A stretch of DNA of 64,000 bases from Bacterioplanes sp965233665. Its GTDB lineage: Bacteria > Pseudomonadota > Gammaproteobacteria > Pseudomonadales > Oceanobacteraceae. The translations under genes were made by a program, and so were the position numbers. Below are positions 9,003-19,741 of the stretch, piece by piece. The stretch is taken from positions 1-64,000 of the forward strand of contig CBDDTG010000005.1 of NCBI GenBank assembly GCA_965233665.1, given 5' to 3'. A model generated the notes under the pieces. It saw only the letters and a list, made by a program, of their open reading frames with translations, was not told where the DNA came from and did no database searches. Numbering within the stretch: position 1 is the first letter of the stretch; every line of letters begins with the position of its first letter.

Positions 9003-12000
9003 ATGTTCGATCATTCCCATATCACGCCCGGTTTTCACGTTATTCACGCCAATCATTTGGAGGATTTGCGTCAGGCGGTGGTGCATTTGTGCCGTCAAAG
9101 CCCGATGCCGCCGCTGCACAATGAGACGTTTCTGGTGCAGAGTAACGGCATCGCTCAATGGCTAAAGCTGGCGCTGGCGGAAAACACTGAGGAGAGCGCG
9201 CGAGGCGGTTTGGGCATTGCGGCGGGCATGGAGTTTTTGTTTCCGGCGCGCTTTATTTGGCAGGCTTACCGTGCGGTGTTACCTGCGGGCGAGGTGCCTG
9301 AGCAGTCGCCGTTTGATAAGCCCAGGCTGGTGTGGCGTTTATTTCGTTTATTGCCTGTTTTGCTCGATCAGGACGATGCCTTTAAGCCTTTGGCTCGCTT
9401 TGTGGATGGGCCGGAGCCGCAGCTGCGAACTTTTCAACTAGCGGAAAAAATTGCCGATTTATTCGACCAGTATCAGGTGTTCCGTGCCGATTGGTTAGCC
9501 GCCTGGGAGCTTGCGCGTGACGTGCTGATCAGTGCTCGTGGCGAAGAGCGCACACTGCCTGAGGATCAGCGCTGGCAGTCGCTGCTGTGGCGCGCTTTGG
9601 TCGAGGACGTTGGCCGTGCTGGCCGCACCAGTCGAGCGCACATTCACACGCGCTTTATGCAACAGGGACGTGTTATTCAACAGCCCGCCGATGCCAGCCG
9701 GTTGCCGCGCCGCATTGTGGTGTTTGGTGTGTCGTCGCTGCCGCGCCAGGCGCTTGAGGCGCTGTCGGTGCTCAGCCGTTTCAGCCAAATTGTGCTGTGT
9801 GTTCACAACCCGTGTCAGTATTTTTGGGCAGACATCATCAGCGATCGAGAGTTATTAAAAGCGGAACGCAAACGTGGCCTGACGCATCCGGTATTAGGGG
9901 CACTAGGAGAAGACGATGCTCTGCATCAGCATGCCAATCCATTGCTGGCGGCTTGGGGCAAGCAAGGGCGCGATTACATTCGCCTGTTGGATGAGTTTGA
10001 TGAGCCTGAAAGCTACCAGGGCACGCTGCCTACGCCGGAGCACAAAATTGATATTTTTCGCCCCCACGGTGAGGAAGATGTACCGCAGCTATTGCATCAA
10101 CTGCAAAACGATATTTTAGAGCTGACGCCACTGGCAGAAATTCGTGCCCAGCAGCGCCGCTGGCATGGCGAGCAGGATCAATCCTTGGTGCTGCACAGTG
10201 CCCACAGTGCGCAGCGCGAAGTGGAAATTCTGCACGATCAACTGCTGGCGGCGTTTAATGCCGATGCCACGCTGCGGCCACGCGATGTGATTGTCATGGT
10301 GCCCGACATCAATGCCTACGCGGCTGCCATTGAAGCCGTGTTTGGTCAGCACTCACCCGGCTCCATGCGCCATATTCCGTTCACCATTTCTGACCAGGGC
10401 CAGCGCCACCATCAACCTCTATTGATTGCGCTAGAAGCGCTGCTATCGCTGCCACGCCATCGCTTTGCTACCAGCGACATGATTAGCCTGTTGGAAGTAC
10501 CCGCCTTACGGCAGCGTTTCGATATTGAAGAAGATGAGCTGCCGCTGCTGCGCCGCTGGGTGGCCGGTGCTCAGATTCGCTGGGGGCTAAGCGCCGATCA
10601 GCGCCAGCAGCTCGAGCTGCCGGCCGGGCTGGCACGCAACACCTGGCATTCGGGCTTGCGCAGTATGCTGTTGGGTTATGGCTTGGGTGATGACGACAGC
10701 TGGGCAGGCATTGAGCCTTACAGCGAAGTGGCTGGGCTGCAGGCCAGCTTGGCAGGGCGGTTAGACGCCTTTGTACAGGCGTTGCAGCAGGCCTGGCAGC
10801 AATTACAGCAACAGCTTACACCGCCACAATGGCATCAGTGTTTGGCGCAGTTAGTACAGGATTTTTTCCTGCCCGTTGAGTTAGAAGATCAGCGCCTGGT
10901 CGGACGTTTCTTACAGCAGTTAGAGCAATGGCTACAGGACTGCGATAGTGCCGCTCTGAATGAGCAAGCGCTGCCCTTGGACGTGGTCAAAGATGTGCTG
11001 CTCGATGGTCTGGATGAAGGCGGTCTCAATCAGCGCTTTCTGGCCGGTAAGGTGAACTTTGCGACGTTAATGCCGATGCGCGCCATTCCGTTTCGACGGG
11101 TGTGCTTGCTGGGCATGAATGACGGTGACTATCCGCGTTCGCGACCACCGGTAGACTTTGACCTGATGGCGCAGGATTACCGCCCCGGTGACCGCTCACG
11201 CCGTGAAGATGACCGCTATTTGTTTTTAGAAGCCATGCTGTCGGCCCGCGAGCAGCTGTATATCAGTTGGGTCGGGCGCAGCATTCGCGATGACTCTGAG
11301 CGCCCGCCATCGGTTTTGTTGGCACAGTTGTTAGACCACCTCGACAGCCACTGGCAGCCTGACTGTCTGCTTGAGGAGGGCGTTGAATTGCTCAGCCAGC
11401 AGCTGATTCAGCAGCACCCGCTGCAGCCTTTTAGTCGTGACTATTTTCCGAATGCCAGCTTCCCGAATGCCAATGCCGACCTAAGCGCTCAGCCTAACCT
11501 GGCGGCGACGGTGTTGGCACAGCGGCGTCTGTTTACTTACCAACACGAGTGGCGGGCAGCGCATGGCTATCAGGTCAGCACCGAAGCCGTGCAGGCACTG
11601 CCCATGCTTGAAAGGCAGGAGCCGCTGAGTTTGGTGGAGTTGGCTAACTTTCTAAAACGCCCGATCGAGAGCTTTTTTCAGCGCCGCTTGCAGGTGCAGT
11701 TTGCTGGCGTGGAGGTTGATGAAAGTGACGTCGAAACATTCGCCTTAAATGGCTTGCAGCGCTGGCAGCTAGATCAACAAATGATTGAGCAAGTCATTCT
11801 CAAAGCCGAAGACGGAGCCGACTTTGAGCAGCGTCTGGAGCATTGCTTGCAGCGCATGGCGGGCCGTGGCCAATTGGGCATGGGCAGCACCGAGCCGCAA
11901 TTGCGTGAGCAGCTGGCAGCGCGCATGCCCAACATCTTTGCTCGCTATCGCCAGTTATGCGAGCAGTACCCTTATCTGGAGGAGTCGCGCACGGTGACTT

Positions 12001-12617
12001 GGCCGCCCAGCGCCGGCGCGGAGGTCGAACTGGCGGATGTGATCACCGGGGTTCGCTACAACGACCAGGGGCAGCGCTGTCGTGTGGTGATTGCGCGCGG
12101 CAGCCTGTTAAGCGGTACTGGAAGCAATGCCAAAGTGCGCTACGGCAACCTGCTGCATGATTGGCTGGTGCATTTGCTGTGTCAGCTGCAGGGGGAAGTC
12201 ACCACCTACATTATTGGCAAGGAAGAAGACCGCAACATTCAACTGCCGCCGCTGCCGCTCGAATGGGTGAATGGCTATTTGCGCCAGCTGTTAGATGGCT
12301 TTGCCATGGGCATGAGTCGCCCCCTGCCGGCTCACAGCGATGCGGCGTTTGCCTGGATCAACAGCTACCACAAAAAGGGCAAATACCAACACAACTCCGA
12401 ACGTGCGTTAGAGCAGGCCCAAGCCGTTTATGACATCGCGCTGGAGCGAGATTTGGGCTACTTGCGCGCCAGCTATCCACAGGCCTTGCCGGAAGCCGAG
12501 TTTGCGGAACTGGCAGAGGCTTTGTATTTGCCGCTGTGGCAGCTTGAGCAGGGGCTGAAGCCTGAGCCTGTCAAGCCGTTGACCACGCCATTAAGCAGTC
12601 AGGAGGATGACGCATGA
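9003..12617 (+). CDS. recC: Exodeoxyribonuclease V subunit gamma (RecC)
   Basis: A 1204-residue RecC, slightly longer than the about 1120 residues of the E. coli protein. It forms the RecBCD helicase-nuclease, acts as the pin that splits the duplex and recognises Chi. Family landmarks include FHVIHANHLEDL at the N-terminus, NETFLVQSNGIAQWLKL, MVPDINAYAAAIEAVFG, FCTL-like domains with LLGMNDGDYPR, and the RYGNLLHDWLVHLLCQL region. The ATG at 9003 begins the family-like sequence; the frame is open upstream to 8916 but that segment is unlike RecC. Its stop overlaps the recB start (ATGA), so the three subunits are translationally coupled. Confidence 0.93.
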   Translation: MFDHSHITPGFHVIHANHLEDLRQAVVHLCRQSPMPPLHNETFLVQSNGIAQWLKLALAENTEESARGGLGIAAGMEFLFPARFIWQAYRAVLPAGEVPEQSPFDKPRLVWRLFRLLPVLLDQDDAFKPLARFVDGPEPQLRTFQLAEKIADLFDQYQVFRADWLAAWELARDVLISARGEERTLPEDQRWQSLLWRALVEDVGRAGRTSRAHIHTRFMQQGRVIQQPADASRLPRRIVVFGVSSLPRQALEALSVLSRFSQIVLCVHNPCQYFWADIISDRELLKAERKRGLTHPVLGALGEDDALHQHANPLLAAWGKQGRDYIRLLDEFDEPESYQGTLPTPEHKIDIFRPHGEEDVPQLLHQLQNDILELTPLAEIRAQQRRWHGEQDQSLVLHSAHSAQREVEILHDQLLAAFNADATLRPRDVIVMVPDINAYAAAIEAVFGQHSPGSMRHIPFTISDQGQRHHQPLLIALEALLSLPRHRFATSDMISLLEVPALRQRFDIEEDELPLLRRWVAGAQIRWGLSADQRQQLELPAGLARNTWHSGLRSMLLGYGLGDDDSWAGIEPYSEVAGLQASLAGRLDAFVQALQQAWQQLQQQLTPPQWHQCLAQLVQDFFLPVELEDQRLVGRFLQQLEQWLQDCDSAALNEQALPLDVVKDVLLDGLDEGGLNQRFLAGKVNFATLMPMRAIPFRRVCLLGMNDGDYPRSRPPVDFDLMAQDYRPGDRSRREDDRYLFLEAMLSAREQLYISWVGRSIRDDSERPPSVLLAQLLDHLDSHWQPDCLLEEGVELLSQQLIQQHPLQPFSRDYFPNASFPNANADLSAQPNLAATVLAQRRLFTYQHEWRAAHGYQVSTEAVQALPMLERQEPLSLVELANFLKRPIESFFQRRLQVQFAGVEVDESDVETFALNGLQRWQLDQQMIEQVILKAEDGADFEQRLEHCLQRMAGRGQLGMGSTEPQLREQLAARMPNIFARYRQLCEQYPYLEESRTVTWPPSAGAEVELADVITGVRYNDQGQRCRVVIARGSLLSGTGSNAKVRYGNLLHDWLVHLLCQLQGEVTTYIIGKEEDRNIQLPPLPLEWVNGYLRQLLDGFAMGMSRPLPAHSDAAFAWINSYHKKGKYQHNSERALEQAQAVYDIALERDLGYLRASYPQALPEAEFAELAEALYLPLWQLEQGLKPEPVKPLTTPLSSQEDDA

Positions 12618-15600
12618 GCACGCCGCAACCGCTTAATCCGCTGACGCTGCCTCTGCATGGCGAAACGTTAATCGAAGCCAGTGCCGGCACAGGTAAGACC
12701 TTTACCATTGCGCTTTTGTACGTGCGTTTGGTGCTGGGCCATGGTCAGCCACCCAGCAGTGCCTTGGCAGATGGCCTACTGCCGCCCAGCTTGTTGGTGG
12801 TGACCTTTACCGATGCCGCTACCAAAGAGTTGCGTGACCGCATTCGCAGCCGTTTAACCCAAGCCGCTGCGGTGTTCAGTGAGGCCGCTCCAGAGCCAAC
12901 GCCGGCCACCGAGTTGCTCTATCAATTGCGCGATCAATACTACCCTGATCCGGCCAGCTGGCCGGGCTGTCAGCAAAAGCTATTGTTGGCGGCGGAGTGG
13001 ATGGACGAAGCCGCGGTATCGACCATTCACGGTTGGTGTCATCGCATGCTGAGTGAGCACGCCTTTGACAGTGGCAGCTTGTTTCATCTGCGCCTAGAAA
13101 CCGACCTTAGCGATTTGCTTGAGCAAGCGGTGCAAGATTATTGGCGCACCTTTGTTTACCCGTTAGAGCCTGCCGCCATGCGGGTATGGCTGCAATACTG
13201 GCAACAGCCGGAGGCATTGCAAGTCAGCGTGAAGTCGCTATTGGCTAAGCCTTTACCTGTGCCCGAGGCGGACTCGCTCGCCGCTATTTTGCAGCAGCAA
13301 GCGCAGGCGCTGCAGGCCCAAGTCGATGCTCTAAAAGCGCACCCTTGGCAGCAATGGCAAGAAGAGGTGAGCGATTTACTGGCTGAGCTGCATCAACAAA
13401 AGCGCCTGCACGGCGGCAGTAAAAACGCCATGCTCAATGTGTGGGATGATTTGGTCGCCTGGTCCCAAGGCGAGGAGATGCTGCCGCCGAAGTTGGAGCG
13501 CGCCGGCTTTGGTCATCAAACCCCCGACGGCCTGGCGGCGAAGGTCAAAGGCGAGCTGCCGGAGCATCCGGCTTTTAATGCCATCGATGAGCTGTTGGTG
13601 TTTGCCAACAATATACCCGATGCCCGCCCAGCGCTGTTGAGCCATGCCTGTGCTTGGCTCAAACAACGGCTGGAGCTGGAAAAACAACAGCGCGCTGCCA
13701 TGGGCTTTGATGACTTGCTCACCCGCCTGGATGAGGCCCTGCAAGGGCCACGAGGTGAGCAGCTAGCCGCCACCATTCGACGCCAGTTCCCGGTCGCCTT
13801 AATCGATGAGTTTCAAGACACCGACCCGGTGCAGTATCGAATTTTTGCCACGGTATACGGCCAGCAAGAAGGCACCGGCTTGCTGATGATCGGTGACCCC
13901 AAACAGGCGATTTATGGCTTTCGCGGCGCCGATATTTTCACCTACCTAAAAGCCCGTCAAAGCGCTGCCGGCAGCACCTACACTCTGGCGACCAATTACC
14001 GCTCTGCCAATGCCATGGTGGCCGCCACCAACCAGCTGTTTCAGCAGGCGGATGAACAGTGCGAGCAAGGCGCGTTTTTATTTGGCCAAGGCGCCAGCTC
14101 TGAACTGCCATTTCAACCGGTATTGGCTCACGGCAGTGCGCGCAGTTGGTGTATTGACGGCCAAGCGCAGCCCAGCCTGACGGTGTGGCAACAGCTCAGT
14201 GACAGCGACAAAGCGTTAAACAAAGGCGAGGTGCAGCAGTCATTAGCGCTGAGTTGCGCCAGCGAAATTGCCCGTTTACTGACGCTAGGCCAACAACAGC
14301 TGGCCGGCTTTGAGGCCGATGCTGACAACGGTAAAGCGCTACAGCCGCTGCAGCCGCAGGACATTGCCATCTTGGTCAATAATCGCAGTGAGGCACACAG
14401 CGTACGTCATGCGTTGCAGACTTACGGCGTGAAAAGTGTGTATTTGTCCGATCGTAACTCGGTGCTGACCACGGTAGAAGCATTGGATTTGCTCAGTTGG
14501 CTGGCGGCCTGTGCCGAGCCTCAGCGGCTGTCGGCATTGCGTGCAGCGTTGGCAACGCCAACCTTAGGGCTGAGCTTGCAGCAGTTGGATGCCTTGTTGA
14601 CCGACGAACAAGTGTTAGAAACAACCATAGAGCGCTTTATTGGCTATCAGCGGCAATGGCAGCGTCATGGTGTGTTGCCCATGTTGCGCAGCCTACTAAT
14701 GGATTACGACGTGGCGGCCAAGTTGCTGGCCAGCGACGACGGCGAACGGCGCTTGGCCGATATTCTGCATTTGGCCGAATTGCTGCAGCAAGACAGCCAG
14801 CAACTCGACGGCGAGCATGCGCTGCTGCACCACTACCGGCAATTGCTGCAGCATGCCGACAGTGAAGACGAGCACCGCATTTTGCGTTTGGAAAGCGATG
14901 CCAGCTTGGTGAAGGTGGTCACGGTGCATAAATCCAAGGGGTTGGAATACCCCTTGGTGTTTTTGCCGTTTGCTTGCCAGGCGCGACCGCTGCGCGATAA
15001 GGCGAGTTTTGTGCAATTTCACGATCAGCAGCGACAATTGCAGCTGCGCCTGCAGCCAACTGACGACGACATCGAGCGTGCAGATCAGGAGCGTTTGGGA
15101 GAAGACATTCGCAAACTGTACGTTGCCCTCACGCGGGCGCGGTACGCCACGTGGGTAGGTGCTGCTGAAGTGAAAGACTGGCAGCACAGCGCCCTTGGCT
15201 ATTTGCTGGGCCAGCCGCAACGCCTTGGTGAGGGGCTGGCGGCGCTGGAGCATGCGCCGTTGGAAGGTGCGTCGCATATCCGAGTGGAAGATTTACCTTC
15301 TCTAGGCGATGACGTTTATCGACCGCAACACAGTGAGGCACTGGGGCCAGCATTAACGTCTCGACGCTCGGCGCGAGAAGACTGGTGGATTGCCAGCTAT
15401 TCAGCGCTGGAATACACCGCCATGGCGGGCACCGGGCGGGTATTTCGACCCGAGTTAGAAGACCCTCACAGTCAAAATATATTGCTGGACGATGGTGATT
15501 ATTCATTGCAAGCAACTCAACCTGCACCGGCTGGGCTTGGTCATGCGTTTGTACGTGGCGCCAGCGCCGGTACGTTTTTACACGACATGCTCGAGTGGTG

Positions 15601-16297
15601 TGCAGGTCAAGGGTTTGAGCAAGTTATAAAGCAGCCCGAGCTGCTGGCGGTGCAGTTGCAGCGCCGTTGCGCCAGTCGTGGTTGGCAAGCTTGGCAGCCA
15701 ATGTTGCAGCGTTGGCTGCCGGCGGTGTTGCAAACGCCGCTGCCGTTGCCACAAGGTGCGGTGAGCTTAGCCGAGTTGCAGCATTATCAAGCGGAAATGG
15801 AGTTTTGGTTCGCCAGTGAGCAAGTGGCGCTGAGCGCCCTAGACGACTGGGTGGTGCAGAACACCTTGAATCAGGCGGACCGGCCACGCATTCGCCCTGG
15901 CCAGTTAAACGGCATGCTAAAGGGCTTTATCGATTTGGTGTTTGAACACGAAGGGCGTTTTTATGTGCTGGATTACAAATCCAACTATTTGGGTGAAGAC
16001 GACAGCGCTTATAGTGCACAAGCCATGGGTGAAATGATTTTAACCAAGCGCTACGACCTGCAATACATGCTGTATCTATTGGCCCTGCATCGGTTATTAA
16101 AAGCGCGCCTACCAGACTACGACTACGACCGTCATATTGGAGGTGCTGTGTATTTATTTTTGCGTGGTATTCAGGCACCGACCGCGGGCGTATTTGCAGA
16201 CAAACCCGCCCGTCAGGTCATTGAACAGCTGGATGCGTTGTTTATGGGAGATAAAACAGCCGTTACGCAGGCTACGACTGAGGAGAAGCTTTCGTGA
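12614..16297 (+). CDS. recB: Exodeoxyribonuclease V subunit beta (RecB)
   Basis: A 1227-residue UvrD-like helicase fused to a C-terminal nuclease. Walker A is in EASAGTGKTFT (residues 21-31), motif II is LIDEFQDTDPVQYRIF, and later motifs include KVVTVHKSKGLEYPLVFLP and KLYVALTRARY. The nuclease domain has GFIDLVFEHEGRFYVLDYKSNY, with the Asp-Asp-Lys triad (D...DYK) needed for cleavage. As the 3'-5' motor of RecBCD it unwinds and degrades broken ends until Chi. It overlaps recC and recD by four bases each. Confidence 0.95.
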   Translation: MSTPQPLNPLTLPLHGETLIEASAGTGKTFTIALLYVRLVLGHGQPPSSALADGLLPPSLLVVTFTDAATKELRDRIRSRLTQAAAVFSEAAPEPTPATELLYQLRDQYYPDPASWPGCQQKLLLAAEWMDEAAVSTIHGWCHRMLSEHAFDSGSLFHLRLETDLSDLLEQAVQDYWRTFVYPLEPAAMRVWLQYWQQPEALQVSVKSLLAKPLPVPEADSLAAILQQQAQALQAQVDALKAHPWQQWQEEVSDLLAELHQQKRLHGGSKNAMLNVWDDLVAWSQGEEMLPPKLERAGFGHQTPDGLAAKVKGELPEHPAFNAIDELLVFANNIPDARPALLSHACAWLKQRLELEKQQRAAMGFDDLLTRLDEALQGPRGEQLAATIRRQFPVALIDEFQDTDPVQYRIFATVYGQQEGTGLLMIGDPKQAIYGFRGADIFTYLKARQSAAGSTYTLATNYRSANAMVAATNQLFQQADEQCEQGAFLFGQGASSELPFQPVLAHGSARSWCIDGQAQPSLTVWQQLSDSDKALNKGEVQQSLALSCASEIARLLTLGQQQLAGFEADADNGKALQPLQPQDIAILVNNRSEAHSVRHALQTYGVKSVYLSDRNSVLTTVEALDLLSWLAACAEPQRLSALRAALATPTLGLSLQQLDALLTDEQVLETTIERFIGYQRQWQRHGVLPMLRSLLMDYDVAAKLLASDDGERRLADILHLAELLQQDSQQLDGEHALLHHYRQLLQHADSEDEHRILRLESDASLVKVVTVHKSKGLEYPLVFLPFACQARPLRDKASFVQFHDQQRQLQLRLQPTDDDIERADQERLGEDIRKLYVALTRARYATWVGAAEVKDWQHSALGYLLGQPQRLGEGLAALEHAPLEGASHIRVEDLPSLGDDVYRPQHSEALGPALTSRRSAREDWWIASYSALEYTAMAGTGRVFRPELEDPHSQNILLDDGDYSLQATQPAPAGLGHAFVRGASAGTFLHDMLEWCAGQGFEQVIKQPELLAVQLQRRCASRGWQAWQPMLQRWLPAVLQTPLPLPQGAVSLAELQHYQAEMEFWFASEQVALSALDDWVVQNTLNQADRPRIRPGQLNGMLKGFIDLVFEHEGRFYVLDYKSNYLGEDDSAYSAQAMGEMILTKRYDLQYMLYLLALHRLLKARLPDYDYDRHIGGAVYLFLRGIQAPTAGVFADKPARQVIEQLDALFMGDKTAVTQATTEEKLS

Positions 16298-18402
16298 GCG
16301 AGCAGCTGGATTTACTGGATTCTCTCCAGGTCGATGAGCTAGCGGATGCGCAAACCCTGTTTGCCGTGCTGCAGCAATGGCAGCAAGCCGGTTGGCTGAG
16401 GCCGCTGGATGTCGGCTTCGCGCGTTTGATCGCCGAGTTGGCGCAAGAGCAGGGGCTGGAGGCTGAACCTGTGGTCATGCTGCTGGCGGCGCTGGCTTCT
16501 CATCAGGTTGGTCGTGGCCATGTTTGCATGGATTTGGCTGAGCTGCTGCAACACAGTCAGGCGGCGCTGGATTTGCCCCCGCAAGAGGGCGTAGTTGAGG
16601 TGGAATCTTTGCTCTGCCCGGCAGAGTTGTTGGCAAAGGTATCTCTGTCGCATTGCTTAGAGACGTTGCAAGCCTCGCCGTTGGTGTCGGATGGCGGTGT
16701 GGTCACGCCTTTAGTGCTGCAGCAGCGTCGTTTGTATTTGCGCCGCTTATGGCGCTATGAACAGCACATTGCCCGTGCCATTCGCGTGCGTCTGGCTCCG
16801 CGACCCGAGCTGGAAAGTGCCACCAGCCCACAATCACAGGCGCTGGCGGAGGCGTTGGCGCAGCTGTTTCCTGAGACCCAAGACGACGCTACCGATTATC
16901 AGAAACTGGCCTGTGCGCTGGCGGCCCGTAGCCGGTTTGCGGTAATCACAGGCGGGCCTGGAACCGGCAAAACCACTACGGTGGTCAAGTTGCTGGCGGC
17001 GCTGCAAAAATTGGCCGCCGCTCAGCAACAGAGCTACCGCATTCGCTTGGCGGCGCCGACGGGGAAGGCCGCAGCGCGTTTAAATGAGTCCATTGCCGGT
17101 GCTGTCAGTGGTTTACAGCTGAAGAAAACCTTGGGTATCGATGCGGACGTGATTCCAACCCAGGTAACAACACTGCATCGACTGTTAGGCAGCCGACCGG
17201 ATACGCGCCAATTTCGTCATCATCAGGACAACCCGCTGCCGTTGGACATTTTGGTCATTGATGAAGCTTCTATGGTCGATGTCGACTTGATGGCAGCGGT
17301 GATGGCGGCGTTGCCACCCAATGCCCAGCTGATTTTGTTGGGTGATAAAGATCAGTTGGCATCGGTGGATGCCGGCGCCGTATTGGGCGAGCTGTGTGAG
17401 CGTGCAGTGGGTGCTCACTATCGCCCTGATACGGCTGGTTGGCTGCAAGCCGTCACGGCTCAGTCGATAGATCAAACATTAGTGGATGATCAAGGTGCAG
17501 AGTTAGATCAAGCCGTGGCCATGTTGCGGGTGAGCTACCGCTTTCGCAGTGACAGCGGTATTCGTGAACTCGCTCACATGGTCAATGGTGGCGAGGTCGA
17601 TGACGCCATTTTGCAGCGCTGTCGCCAAGGCTATGCCGATGTCACGTGGCTGACTCTGAACGCTGAGCCAGAGTTGGCCCAGCGACAGCTGGCCGAGCAT
17701 GCACTGCATGGCAGTCCGCAACGATTTGCCGCAAATTCTGAGCGTGTTCCGGTTGGCTATCAACACTATTTAACTCTGTTGCGGCAGCACGGTTTAACTG
17801 CAGACGACTCACTGGATGCATGGAAAACACTGGCCCAAGCAGTGTTGAACGCCTTCGGTCAGTTTCAACTTTTGTGTGCCCTGCGCCAAGGGCCTTGGGG
17901 AGTGGAGGGGGTGAATCAAACCATTGCCGAGCAGTTGCAGCGACGTGGTCTGATTGAGCGCAGTGATGGTTGGTACTCTGGTCGTCCGGTGCTGATCACC
18001 GCCAATGATTACAACCTGGGGTTAATGAATGGCGATGTCGGCATTGCCATGAGGGTGCCAGTTAAGAGCGGCGATGACTCACAAGCATCCTTAGCGTTGC
18101 GTGTCGTGTTTGCGGATGGCCAGGGGGGCGTACGTTGGATTTCACCCAGTCGTTTACAGCAACTGGAAACCGTATTTGCCATGACGGTGCATAAATCCCA
18201 GGGTTCTGAATTTGATCATACCTGCTTGGTTTTGCCGGATCGCATCAGTCCGGTATTGAGCAAAGAGCTGATCTACACCGGCATTACCCGAGCCAAGCAC
18301 TGGTTTAGTTGGGTGACTACCAACGATGCAGTGGTGAAGCAGGCCATTGCTCAGCGGATTCAGCGTGCCTCTGGTTTGCGTGACGCCATTCAGCAAAGCT
18401 GA
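16294..18402 (+). CDS. recD: Exodeoxyribonuclease V subunit alpha (RecD)
   Basis: A 702-residue superfamily 1B helicase, longer than E. coli RecD (about 608). Walker A VITGGPGTGKTTT lies near residues 217-229, Walker B in LDILVIDEASMVDVDLM, and C-terminal motifs in MTVHKSQGSEFDH and ELIYTGITRAK. RecD is the fast 5'-3' motor of RecBCD and is required for its nuclease activity. The GTG start overlaps the recB stop, preceded by GAGGAG. A 13-bp hairpin spans its stop codon. Confidence 0.93.
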   Translation: MSEQLDLLDSLQVDELADAQTLFAVLQQWQQAGWLRPLDVGFARLIAELAQEQGLEAEPVVMLLAALASHQVGRGHVCMDLAELLQHSQAALDLPPQEGVVEVESLLCPAELLAKVSLSHCLETLQASPLVSDGGVVTPLVLQQRRLYLRRLWRYEQHIARAIRVRLAPRPELESATSPQSQALAEALAQLFPETQDDATDYQKLACALAARSRFAVITGGPGTGKTTTVVKLLAALQKLAAAQQQSYRIRLAAPTGKAAARLNESIAGAVSGLQLKKTLGIDADVIPTQVTTLHRLLGSRPDTRQFRHHQDNPLPLDILVIDEASMVDVDLMAAVMAALPPNAQLILLGDKDQLASVDAGAVLGELCERAVGAHYRPDTAGWLQAVTAQSIDQTLVDDQGAELDQAVAMLRVSYRFRSDSGIRELAHMVNGGEVDDAILQRCRQGYADVTWLTLNAEPELAQRQLAEHALHGSPQRFAANSERVPVGYQHYLTLLRQHGLTADDSLDAWKTLAQAVLNAFGQFQLLCALRQGPWGVEGVNQTIAEQLQRRGLIERSDGWYSGRPVLITANDYNLGLMNGDVGIAMRVPVKSGDDSQASLALRVVFADGQGGVRWISPSRLQQLETVFAMTVHKSQGSEFDHTCLVLPDRISPVLSKELIYTGITRAKHWFSWVTTNDAVVKQAIAQRIQRASGLRDAIQQS

Positions 18403-18411
18403 ATGGCGTCA
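18381..18411. terminator. Hairpin across the recD stop codon
   Basis: Perfect 13-bp inverted repeat TGACGCCATTCAG/CTGAATGGCGTCA around a 5-base loop. No T run follows, so it may be a bidirectional stop or mRNA-stabilising hairpin between convergent recD and dctM. Confidence 0.6.
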
Positions 18412-18418
18412 GTGGGGA

Positions 18419-19705
18419 TTATTCCGCGAAAGCAAGGTCGCGTAAGAATAAGGCAATGTCAGGGAAGATAATCAGCAAGGTAGCGGCCGTTAGCAGCATT
18501 AAAATAAACGGCAATGTACCGCGAATAACTTCCCAATAAGGACGTTTAAAAATGGCGATGGCGGTAAAGATATCGCAGCCAAACGGCGGGGTGGCAGAAC
18601 CGATGGCGACCTGCAAGGTAATGATAATGCCGACGTGTACCGGGTCTAGATTGGTGGCGGCGATGGCGGGCGCAAAGATCGGCGTCAATACCAGGATCAC
18701 CACAATCGGGTCGACAAACATGCAGGCGATAAAGAAAGAAATCGAAATCGCTGCCAACACGCCCATGGGGCCCATTTGATCTATGCCGACGGCATCTAAG
18801 ATGGTTTGCGGTACCTGCGCAAATGAAATAATCCAGGAAAATCCATTGCCCACGCCGACCAGAATAAACACCACGGCGGTGATTAAACCTGTAGATTTAG
18901 CAATGGCACTGAAGTCTTTCAGCTTAAGGGAGCGGAAGACCACAAATTCTAAAATAGCCGCATAAAGCACGCACACGGCAGCGGCTTCGGTGGGGCTGAA
19001 CACACCGCCATAAATGCCGCCGACAATAATTACCGGGAACATCAACGGCCATAGCGCTTCTTGGGTCGCTTGGAGGCGCTCTTTCCAGCTGGCTTTTTCT
19101 TCAGTGGGTACATTGTGGACCGTGGCGTAGATCAAGCAATAAATCGAAAACATCAACAAAATCATCAGGCCAGGACCGATGCCCGCGATAAACAGCTCGG
19201 CAATGGAGGTCTCAGAGATGACGCCATAAATGATCATGCCAATGCTGGGGGGGATCAAAAAGGCAATGTCGCTGGCGTTAATAATCAAGGCCAATGAAAA
19301 CGGGTCAGAATAACCCGCGCGTAGCAACTTGGGGCGCAGGGCGGAGCCAACGGCAACGACGGTGGCCTGAGTTGAGCCAGAAACCGCACCAAACAGTGTG
19401 CAGGAGGTGGCCGTGCTGATGGCCAAGCCGCCGCGAATGTGGCCTATGTAGGTCATTACCATATGGATCAAACGGTTGGCAGATTGACCGCGAGTCATGA
19501 TGTCGGCGGCCAAAATAAACATGGGCACGGCAATGAGTGATGCCGGACGAATACCGCCCAACACCTGCTGGATAAAAGTATCCATTTGGCCAATGCCGTC
19601 GAACATCAAATAAAAGCCGGTTAAAGATGCGGCAATCAGCGGAATCATCATTGGGAAGCCGACCAGCAGCAGCACAATCATGATAAGCATTAAAATAGTG
19701 GCCAT
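18419..19705 (-). CDS. dctM: TRAP transporter large permease (DctM)
   Basis: A 428-residue protein of about 12 hydrophobic segments with the DctM signatures GIRPASLIAVPMFILAADIM, LFGAVSGSTQATVVAVG and the C-terminal VHVGIIITLQVAIGSATPPFG. It is the sodium-coupled channel subunit of a tripartite periplasmic transporter, working with the small permease and binding protein encoded upstream. The TRAP genes are read dctP, dctQ, dctM. The substrate is likely an organic acid but cannot be told from sequence. Confidence 0.92.
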   Translation of the reverse strand: MATILMLIMIVLLLVGFPMMIPLIAASLTGFYLMFDGIGQMDTFIQQVLGGIRPASLIAVPMFILAADIMTRGQSANRLIHMVMTYIGHIRGGLAISTATSCTLFGAVSGSTQATVVAVGSALRPKLLRAGYSDPFSLALIINASDIAFLIPPSIGMIIYGVISETSIAELFIAGIGPGLMILLMFSIYCLIYATVHNVPTEEKASWKERLQATQEALWPLMFPVIIVGGIYGGVFSPTEAAAVCVLYAAILEFVVFRSLKLKDFSAIAKSTGLITAVVFILVGVGNGFSWIISFAQVPQTILDAVGIDQMGPMGVLAAISISFFIACMFVDPIVVILVLTPIFAPAIAATNLDPVHVGIIITLQVAIGSATPPFGCDIFTAIAIFKRPYWEVIRGTLPFILMLLTAATLLIIFPDIALFLRDLAFAE

Positions 19706-19741
19706 AAAATTCAGGTCCAGCTAAGTAAGGTAGGCAAAAGA

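Noticed and set aside
14696..15277. 193-aa minus-strand frame inside recB
   Set aside because: Shadow of the recB codons on the opposite strand; recB is unbroken here.
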